Source of the DNA: Bacillota bacterium
GTDB lineage: Bacteria; Bacillota; SHA-98; UBA4971
Length of the DNA stretch: 43,090 nt
Assembly: GCA_014360195.1 (NCBI GenBank)
Contig: JACIXY010000024.1
Location: forward strand, 1-43,090
Direction: 5' to 3'
The notes beneath the pieces were generated by a model. The model worked only from the letters and a program-made list of their open reading frames with translations. It searched no databases and was not told where the DNA came from. Every line of letters starts with the position of its first letter. The stretch's first letter is position 1. Positions 38,071 through 43,090 of this stretch are shown piece by piece. Both the position numbers and the translations under genes were made by a program.

Positions 38071-38196
38071 TCACTCGTGTTCGGTCGGGACAAGCACCCG
38101 GAAGATCTTGTCTTCTTTCTCCATGGTCTTGACCCGTCGCTTGAGGTTGGCCTTGACCTTGTTCTCGTAATCCGGGTACGTGTGGGTAACTCCCAC
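38071..38196 (-). pseudogene. nusG fragment duplication (41-codon frame)
   Basis: Bases 38080-38187 match 38599-38706 inside nusG with about seven differences in 108 bp and no gaps. They correspond to NusG residues 60-95 of the NGN domain. In frame they form a 41-codon ORF from GTG 38196 to TGA 38071. Relative to NusG the peptide reads TYPDYENK for TYSGYENK and has one Glu-to-Lys change; several other differences are silent. It starts 6 bp after the nusG stop. It is most simply a partial tandem duplication remnant; a small functional peptide or RNA-level role is possible but unsupported. Confidence 0.85.
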
Positions 38197-38202
38197 TTTA
38201 CC

Positions 38203-38883
38203 CTACAGCTTCTCGATCTGGCTGAAATCCAGTTCCACCGGCGTGTCTCGCCCGAACATGGAGACGAGCACTCGGGCTTTCCCCTTGTCTGGCTGGATCT
38301 CCTCGATGATCCCGGAGAAGTGCTGGAACGGCCCGGAGATCACACGCACCCCCTCCCCGACCGAGAAGTCGATCTTCGGGCGAGCTTCCTCGACGCCGAT
38401 CCGCCTGAGGATATCGTGCATCTCCGTCTCCTGGAGCGGTACCGGCCTGGAACCTGAGCCGACAAACCCGGTCACGCCCGGGGTGTTCCGGACGACGTAC
38501 CACGAATCGTCCTCCATTACCATCTCAACCAGCACGTACCCGGGAAAGATCTTCTTCTTGACGATCTTCTTCTTGCCGTCCTTGAACTCGTACTCCTCTT
38601 CGGTCGGGACAAGCACCCGGAAGATCTTGTCTTCCTTCTCCATTGTCTTGACCCGTCGCTCGAGGTTGGCCTTGACCTTGTTCTCGTAACCTGAGTACGT
38701 GTGGATGACGTACCACTTCTTATTCGGATTCTCAGGCTCCGGAGACTTCTCACCCAACTCCGCCGGCGGCTCGCCGGGCTCCCCGTCGGGGTCACCGCCT
38801 ACCCTTTCCTGCTGCGGCGGGCCTTCCTCCATAGAGGCTGCGAGTTCATCTTCAGCAGACCGGGTTATTTCTCTTTCCTCCAC
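38203..38883 (-). CDS. nusG: Transcription termination/antitermination factor NusG
   Basis: Universal elongation factor that binds RNA polymerase through its NGN domain; in other bacteria its KOW domain couples to Rho or S10. The 226-aa product has NGN from [15 protein letters not shown] (about 55) to near 160 and KOW from [12 protein letters not shown] (about 175) to the end. About 54 N-terminal residues are acidic, Pro/Gly-rich and disordered, beyond the usual start. GTG 38883 is uncertain, and ATG at 38832 would shorten the extension to 37 residues. A duplicate of residues 60-95 lies just downstream. Confidence 0.96.
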   Translation of the reverse strand: MEEREITRSAEDELAASMEEGPPQQERVGGDPDGEPGEPPAELGEKSPEPENPNKKWYVIHTYSGYENKVKANLERRVKTMEKEDKIFRVLVPTEEEYEFKDGKKKIVKKKIFPGYVLVEMVMEDDSWYVVRNTPGVTGFVGSGSRPVPLQETEMHDILRRIGVEEARPKIDFSVGEGVRVISGPFQHFSGIIEEIQPDKGKARVLVSMFGRDTPVELDFSQIEKL

Positions 38884-38948
38884 CTCATGAGGGGCCGCGT
38901 CGTCTCACGACTGCAGCCCTCCACCCCCTACTGAAGTTTTGTCGCATG

Positions 38949-39149
38949 TTACCGTATGAACAGCTTCAGGCCCTGAGAAAACACGAAATCGATGAGCCCG
39001 ATGAATGCGCTGGCTACGACGACCACGGTGACCACGACTACGGTCGAAGACACAAGTTCCTTCCGGTCGGGCCACGAGACCTTCCTCATTTCGGCCCTGA
39101 CCTCTCGAAGGAATTTGCCAGTGCGGCCAAGCCTCTCCTTGATCTGCAT
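38949..39149 (-). CDS. secE: Preprotein translocase subunit SecE
   Basis: Small membrane subunit of SecYEG. The 66-aa product starts MQIKERLGRTGKFLREVRAE (AGGAAGGGAG upstream), has the amphipathic hinge motif MRKVSWPDRKEL and one transmembrane helix (about 38-60). A longer in-frame extension was rejected. It lies 65 bp before nusG, the conserved pairing. Confidence 0.97.
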   Translation of the reverse strand: MQIKERLGRTGKFLREVRAEMRKVSWPDRKELVSSTVVVVTVVVVASAFIGLIDFVFSQGLKLFIR

Positions 39150-39320
39150 AACGGCTCCCTTCCTCGTCGCTTCGTCGCCCGCCGGCCCGAACGCGGGCCT
39201 TCTCAACAAGTCGGTGAATGCCTGACGCACCGCCCCCCGCTCCTCTGCTGCGCCGCGCCTGCGATGTGACCGCTGCAGCGCACGGCTGGCTGGCGTCGGC
39301 AGGCGCCACGCACTGGCACC

Positions 39321-39341
39321 TTCACACTTCACACTTCACAC
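39321..39341. repeat. TTCACAC triplet repeat in secE-rpmG gap
   Basis: TTCACAC occurs three times head to tail (GTGTGAA on the transcribed strand) in the 259-bp gap between rpmG and secE. The rest of the gap shows no gene and no tRNA-Trp. Confidence 0.8.
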
Positions 39342-39408
39342 CTACGCGTGCACGCCTTTGCCCCCGCGAAACCGCGAAATGCAAAGAATCAGGCAGAGGC
39401 GTCGCCGC

Positions 39409-39558
39409 TTACCGGGTCTCCTTGTGGACAGTATGAGTCCGGCAAAACTTGCAGTACTTCTTCAGCTCGATCCGGTCGGGGTCGTTCCGCTTGTTCTTCT
39501 CGGTGCGGTAGTTCCGCTGCTTGCATTTGGTGCATTCAAGAGTGATGCCCTCGCGCAC
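39409..39558 (-). CDS. rpmG: 50S ribosomal protein L33, zinc-binding form
   Basis: A 49-aa large-subunit protein. [20 protein letters not shown] and [15 protein letters not shown] give two CXXC pairs, the C+ zinc form. GTG start 8 nt after AGGGGGT. The first gene of the rpmG-secE-nusG-rplK-rplA unit, about 30 nt after the promoter -10. Confidence 0.97.
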   Translation of the reverse strand: MREGITLECTKCKQRNYRTEKNKRNDPDRIELKKYCKFCRTHTVHKETR

Positions 39559-39589
39559 TTCTTCACACCCCCTGGCACGTCACTCCTAG

Positions 39590-39618
39590 AATCTAGCATA
39601 CCGCGGCAGGCATGTCAA
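39590..39618 (-). promoter_or_regulatory. Promoter for rpmG-secE-nusG-rplKA
   Basis: TTGACA (39613-39618), 17 bp ending in TGC, then TAGATT (39590-39595) on the minus strand. Near-consensus sigma-A promoter with extended -10, giving a short leader before rpmG. Confidence 0.85.
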
Positions 39619-39775
39619 TAACGGACTGCCGCGCTGCCGCGCAAACCCAGAGGCCGAGCACGTCAATGCCTCTCGGGTCCGTGTGTCAGCACTCCCCACC
39701 TGCCTATCCGAAGGAAGACCCGAAAACGGAACCGCCGCGCGTTCGTAGTCTCACCGCGGCCACGCGCTTTATGAG

Positions 39776-40019
39776 CGCTAAGTGAGGGTGCGTTAGTTCT
39801 CGTCGCTTTTCCAGTAGTTGCTCGGTTGCCGGCGTTGCACTTTCTCTTTGAGTCACCGGCAACCCCTCCCAAGAGTCGAGGGCATTTCTGCACGAGACCA
39901 TTGGTGCTTACCATATTATGTCAACACAGCCCGCTTGAGTCGCGCAAAACCGTTGCCGGACTCAGCCAAACCGGTAGCCGGTGGGGAAGTTCAACACCCT
40001 CCTGCACCTTCACTTGGCT
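39776..40019. mobile_element. Repeat element family B, copy 2
   Basis: The left end GCTAAGTGAGGGTGCG (39778-39793) is mirrored by GCACCTTCACTTGGC (40004-40018). Within it, 39778-39911 closely matches copy 1 at 2793-2922, including GGTTGCCGG (39824-39832) / CCGGCAACC (39856-39864) around TTTGAGTCA. The right part (39912-40019) is not in copy 1, so copy 1 may be a shorter derivative. Non-coding; it lies between rpmG and the tRNA cluster. Confidence 0.65.
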
Positions 40020-40130
40020 TTATAAGCACCACCCGAGCGCCGCCGCTTTCGCCTCTTTCCCGAAGCACGACAACCGCGAGGCCCGCGGCACGGCCGCGCC
40101 GCACTGCGGGCCCCCTGGCCGCCGAACCTG

Positions 40131-40273
40131 GCTTTGACAGCCAGCAATTGCGGTCCACCGTGGCTGTGAGGTTGAAAGGCCTGGGGTGTCTCTGGCCCCG
40201 GAAGTTGTGCCACGTGACCAGTTCGGCGCAGACGCAACTACTACAGAGATCGCTACAGATCGCTGCCAAACGC
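40131..40273 (+). mobile_element. Small inverted-end element, family A copy 2
   Basis: It starts GCTTTGACAGCCAGCAATTGC and ends GATCGCTGCCAAACGCC, so TTTGACAGC is mirrored by GCTGCCAAA. It shares GTCCACCGTG, CTGGCCCCGGAAGTTGTGCC and CACGTGAC with copy 1. An extra AGATCGCT duplication near the right end explains its greater length. Non-coding. Confidence 0.75.
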
Positions 40274-40345
40274 CCGTCGAAGGCAAAGGCCGGAGCCTGC
40301 AGGGGTGGACGTGCCAATCGCCGCTAGCCGGTACGACCCGCCGGT

Positions 40346-40377
40346 ACAAGAAAACAGCGCCGCAACTAAAGGCGCCT
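40346..40377 (-). terminator. Intrinsic terminator of tRNA operon
   Basis: On the minus strand GGCGCC, TTTAGTTGC, GGCGCT is followed by GTTTTCTTG: a 5-6 bp GC stem and U-rich tail, 17 nt after the tRNA-Thr gene. Confidence 0.7.
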
Positions 40378-40393
40378 CACCGGATTACACAAC

Positions 40394-40469
40394 TGGAGCC
40401 CACGGCCGGAATCGAACCGGCGACCCCATCCTTACCATGGATGTGCTCTGCCTGCTGAGCTACATGGGC
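40394..40469 (-). tRNA. tRNA-Thr (GGT)
   Basis: 76 nt with encoded CCA. Acceptor GCCCATG/CGTGGGC, D-arm GCTC/GAGC, anticodon arm CATCC-ATGGTAA-GGATG giving anticodon GGT, and T-arm GCCGG-TTCGATT-CCGGC. Last gene of the Tyr-Gly-Thr cluster. Confidence 0.97.
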
Positions 40470-40483
40470 TCCTAAACATGACC

Positions 40484-40560
40484 TGGAGCGGGAAACGGGA
40501 CTCGAACCCGCGACATTCAGCTTGGAAGGCTGACGCTCTAGCCAACTGAGCTATTCCCGC
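40484..40560 (-). tRNA. tRNA-Gly (TCC)
   Basis: 77 nt with encoded CCA. Acceptor GCGGGAA/TTCCCGC, anticodon loop CTTCCAA giving anticodon TCC, T-arm CGGG-TTCGAGT-CCCG. It lies 14 bp from tRNA-Thr and 15 bp from tRNA-Tyr. Confidence 0.97.
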
Positions 40561-40575
40561 TCACTGCAAAATACC

Positions 40576-40661
40576 TGGTGGAGAGGGGTGGATTCGAACC
40601 ACCGAAGGCTGAGCCAACAGATTTACAGTCTGCCCCCTTTGACCAGCTCGGGAACCTCTCC
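40576..40661 (-). tRNA. tRNA-Tyr (GTA)
   Basis: 86 nt class II tRNA with a long variable arm and encoded CCA. Acceptor GGAGAGG/CCTCTCC, anticodon arm CAGA-CTGTAAA-TCTG giving GTA, T-arm GGTGG-TTCGAAT-CCACC. First gene of the cluster. Confidence 0.97.
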
Positions 40662-41332
40662 ACAAAAACTGCGTATGCAACTCGTGCAAGCCGCCGCCTC
40701 GTTGCGCAGCCCGTGCACCCGCCCCGCCGCTCGGTCGAACGCGACACCGCTGTGAGCGGCGCTATCAACAGCGCCATGCGGCAGGCTGGTGCGCTGCGGC
40801 CCCGGGCACTTACACCCGAATGCCCTGCGCCGCGTCTATATATTAGCACAGAGGTTACGGGTATGCAAGTGCCAATTGCCCGCGAGAAGGTGGCGCTCTG
40901 CTTATCGCTGTACACGAGCGTCCCGGTAGGTTGGTTGTCGCTTCACCCTTCTCCCGATCGAAGGTGGCAACGAGCTACAGGAGCGGCCTCATCGTGCTGT
41001 CGAAGCCGGCGCATGAGTTGAATCCGGGTGCTCCCGCCAGGCTGCAGCCACGCCACATTCAGCCGAACGTCTTTCGGGGAAAGCGGTTCCAACCCACCCC
41101 TGTTCACGCGTCGCCTTCTCATGCGCAAGCCACTTCGACGCTCTTCTTGCCCTGAGGTTCGGCCGCGTTGGACTGCGTTTCTGTGGGTAGCAGGTGGATA
41201 GTCGGTGGTCTGCTGTCCTCGCCGGGCAGAGAACCGCGACAGGACTTGCGCCACCCGCGTCGAAGTTTAATCTGTCGAAGCGTTCTATAACGAAGACACG
41301 CTCGATGAGAGCCGAAAAGGAGGCAGCAACAG
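40662..41332. other. 671-bp gap between divergent units
   Basis: It holds the tRNA promoter (40840-40868) and the ribosome-binding site of the plus-strand gene (AAGGAGG, 41318 region). A TATAAC at about 41289 could be its -10, but no good -35 is seen. The rest is GC-rich with no recognisable gene; minus-strand frames there lack family features. Confidence 0.5.
40840..40868 (-). promoter_or_regulatory. Promoter for tRNA-Tyr-Gly-Thr
   Basis: TTGCAT (40863-40868), 17 bp ending in TGC, then TAATAT (40840-40845) on the minus strand, about 180 nt upstream of tRNA-Tyr. It shares the extended -10 of the ribosomal promoters. Confidence 0.7.
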
Positions 41333-42712
41333 ATGCAGGTCGATCTCTCTTTTTGCAGGCAGGAGTTTCCCGCACTTGACCTTCGAGTGAACGGACACAT
41401 GGCGGCGTACTTCGACGGCCCCGGCGGCACGCAGGTCCCGACCCGGGTGATCGAGGCGGTTGCGCGATACTATAGAGAAGCGAACGCCAACTGCCACGGC
41501 GAGTTCACAACGAGCCGCCGCACGGACGAAATCATAGCCGCTGCGCGACAAGCCGTGGCGGACATGCTCGGAGCAGGTTCGGCAGACGAGATCGCCTTCG
41601 GCCCGAACATGACCACGTTGAATTTCGCTCTCTCGCGCGCCCTGGGGCGTGCGCTCGCGCCCGGCGACGAGATCGTCATAACGGACCTCGATCACGAAGC
41701 AAACCGCAGCCCCTGGCAGGCCCTCGAGGAGAGAGGCGTAGCGGTAAGGTCCGTCCGCGTGAACCTGCCCGAGTGCACGCTCGACTACGACGACCTGGAG
41801 CGGGCGATCACTACGCGGACCAAGGTGGTGGCGCTGGGATACGCGTCCAACGCGGTCGGGACCATCAATGACGTGAAGCGCGCGGCCTCCCTCGCCCACT
41901 CCGTCGGGGCAGTATGCGTGGTCGATGCGGTCCACTACGCGCTGCACGGAGCCATCGATGTGCGTGACATCGGATGCGATTTCTTGCTGTGCTCCGCGTA
42001 CAAGTTCTTCGGGCCGCACGTGGGCATCCTTTACGGCCGCCGCGACGCGTTCGAGCGCCTTGCTACATACAAGGTGCGCCCTCAGAGCCCGAAGCCTCCA
42101 CACAAGATCGAGACCGGCACGCTGAACCACGAGGGCATAGCCGGCGTCATCGAGGCGATAGAGTTCATCGCTGATCTCGGGACAGCGGTTCAGGAGGCTG
42201 ATCTCGGGACTACTGCTCAGCGGCCGGCAGCGGCCCTCCCCAGGAGCACGAGTGAAGGCGCCGCCACACTAGAGGCCAGCGCGCCTCAGCCGGAACCGGG
42301 CGCCGTGCAACCACCGGATGCTGATCACAAGGCGAAAGAGCCCGCAAGTCGAAGGTCGCGCATCCTTGCAGGCTTCGCCGCCATCGAACTCCACGAACGA
42401 CCGCTCTTTGCCATGCTTATGGACGGGCTGGCCTCGATCCCCGGAGTGACTGTGTACGGGCTTCCGGCGCATGGTGAGCGGACCCCAACCGTGTCGTTCA
42501 CCATGGCGGAGAGGCACCCAGCGCACGTCGCCAGATTCCTTGGAGACCGGGGCATCTTCGTTTGGCATGGCGACTTCTACGCCACGACCCTCATCGAGCG
42601 CCTCGGCCTCGCCGAAAGCGGCGGCGTCGTGAGGGTTGGCATCGCGCCCTATAACACGGCCGAAGAGGTGAGCCGGCTGCTTGAGGCCCTGAGGGAGTAC
42701 GCCGCCAAGTAA
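41333..42712 (+). CDS. PLP-dependent cysteine desulfurase-like protein (class V)
   Basis: Fold-type I aminotransferase class V enzyme, closest by motif to the VC1184-type cysteine desulfurase family (TIGR01976); the substrate is not established. The 459-aa product has the entry motif YFDGPGGTQVP (26-36), NANCHGEFTTSRR (51-63), VVDAVHYALH with PLP-contacting D198 and H201, and the Schiff-base lysine K224 in SAYKFFGPHVGILYG. Residues 282-340 are a Pro/Ala-rich low-complexity insertion with a tandem repeat. The fold then resumes with RILAGFAAIELHERPLF. ATG 9 nt after AGGAGG. It is alone on the plus strand. Confidence 0.9.
   Translation: MQVDLSFCRQEFPALDLRVNGHMAAYFDGPGGTQVPTRVIEAVARYYREANANCHGEFTTSRRTDEIIAAARQAVADMLGAGSADEIAFGPNMTTLNFALSRALGRALAPGDEIVITDLDHEANRSPWQALEERGVAVRSVRVNLPECTLDYDDLERAITTRTKVVALGYASNAVGTINDVKRAASLAHSVGAVCVVDAVHYALHGAIDVRDIGCDFLLCSAYKFFGPHVGILYGRRDAFERLATYKVRPQSPKPPHKIETGTLNHEGIAGVIEAIEFIADLGTAVQEADLGTTAQRPAAALPRSTSEGAATLEASAPQPEPGAVQPPDADHKAKEPASRRSRILAGFAAIELHERPLFAMLMDGLASIPGVTVYGLPAHGERTPTVSFTMAERHPAHVARFLGDRGIFVWHGDFYATTLIERLGLAESGGVVRVGIAPYNTAEEVSRLLEALREYAAK
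42170..42223 (+). repeat. 27-bp in-frame tandem duplication
   Basis: GCTGATCTCGGGAC recurs at 42170-42183 and 42197-42210, giving the peptide repeat ADLGTAVQE / ADLGTTAQR inside the class V enzyme. Confidence 0.85.
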
Positions 42713-42748
42713 AGGGCCCCGTCCTGTTTCGGCCTTGTGCTCGACTTT

Positions 42749-42879
42749 CCTTTGACAGCCAGCAGTCGCCATCCACCGCAGCTGTGAAGCCGAGAGTCCC
42801 TGAGCGCTTCTGACCCCCGCAGCTAGGCCACGTGACAGACTCGGCACGGGCGGGACTTGGGGAGATCGTTGTCAAAGGC
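42749..42879 (+). mobile_element. Small inverted-end element, family A copy 3
   Basis: 131 bp bounded by CCTTTGACAGC and GTTGTCAAAGG, inverted ends matching 10 of 11. It shares GACAGCCAGCA, ATCCACCG, GGCCACGTGACAGA, GGCACGGGCGGG and GGAGATCG with copies 1 and 2. It lies 36 bp after the class V enzyme stop codon. Confidence 0.75.
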
Positions 42880-42904
42880 GAGCTTGGAGCAACACGGAAC
42901 CGGC

Positions 42905-42959
42905 GAACCGGCCGGCAGAATGCAGCGAGATGACGAGCCGCCGGAGCCCGGCCGGTTCC
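42905..42959. repeat. Long inverted repeat
   Basis: GAACCGGCCGG (42905-42915) is mirrored by CCGGCCGGTTC (42948-42958), an 11-bp arm with a 32-nt loop. No U-run. Confidence 0.6.
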
Positions 42960-43017
42960 ACCTGACTAAGTAGATCGCCACAAGTAATCGCCGGTTTCAG
43001 AGAGCACACGTGCCGTG

Positions 43018-43090
43018 CAGGGTTGCCGGTGTTGCACTCGGGGACGGCGCCCCAAGCGGGGCGCGCTTCGCCAAAATCCGGCCCGTCTGG
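43018..43090. repeat. Fragment of family B repeat at window edge
   Basis: GGGTTGCCGGTGTTGCACTC resembles the stem and loop start of family B copies 1 and 2. A GCGCCCC/GGGGCGC hairpin (43047-43064) follows. The copy may continue outside the window. Confidence 0.4.

Noticed and set aside
39150-39408. tRNA-Trp between rpmG and secE
   Set aside because: The gene is common there in Bacillota, but no cloverleaf or CCA-flanked sequence is present.
39991-40317. Conserved peptide (TWHNF-like) shared by the three family A copies
   Set aside because: Similarity follows the DNA including ends, copies vary in length and lack starts with ribosome-binding sites; it is a DNA repeat, not a protein family.
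41285-41290. Promoter of the class V enzyme
   Set aside because: TATAAC is a fair -10 but no acceptable -35 is found 16-18 bp upstream.
40989-41375. Minus-strand frame upstream of the class V enzyme
   Set aside because: No ribosome-binding site, no recognisable domain, and it overlaps the start of a well-supported gene.

Overview
The window is a 43-kb piece of a GC-rich bacterial chromosome. Almost all of it is one long translation and transcription gene neighbourhood, read right to left on the minus strand. Gene order, the zinc-ribbon forms of S4, S14, L36, L33 and L24, a long Gram-positive type S12, and two extra archaeal-like RNA-binding proteins (L7Ae-like and L14e-like KOW) point to a deep-branching, probably thermophilic or anaerobic member of the Bacillota. 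That placement is inference; no 16S gene is present.

In the direction of transcription the layout is: a tRNA-Tyr/Gly/Thr cluster (40661-40394); rpmG-secE-nusG-rplK-rplA (39558-36747); an L10-type mRNA leader and a strong terminator, then rplJ-rplL (35932-34773); rpoB-rpoC (34500-26704); an L7Ae-like gene, rpsL, rpsG, fusA and tuf (26543-21758); the S10, spc and alpha ribosomal clusters with secY, adk, map and infA (21549-5781); the ECF-transporter genes ecfA1-ecfA2-ecfT with truA (5568-1990); and rplM-rpsI (1848-967). The only plus-strand gene is a PLP enzyme related to cysteine desulfurases (41333-42712). Five sigma-A-type promoters can be read directly; four of them share an extended TGC before the -10. 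Start sites were reset where a Shine-Dalgarno and family alignment disagreed with the longest frame.

The genes together make ribosomal proteins, RNA polymerase core, elongation and initiation factors, the Sec translocon, adenylate kinase, methionine aminopeptidase and a vitamin/metal uptake energizing module, so the window is housekeeping. The novelty lies between and at the ends of genes. There is an eight-unit array of a 17-bp dyad at the left edge, with centres spaced by near-integral helical turns. Two families of small elements with inverted ends (128-143 bp, and about 130-240 bp) occupy the larger gaps. A 108-bp copy of part of nusG sits just downstream of nusG. Long acidic tails extend both large RNA polymerase subunits. 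EF-Tu carries a four-cysteine insertion. Many short tandem repeats lie inside the ribosomal-protein operons.
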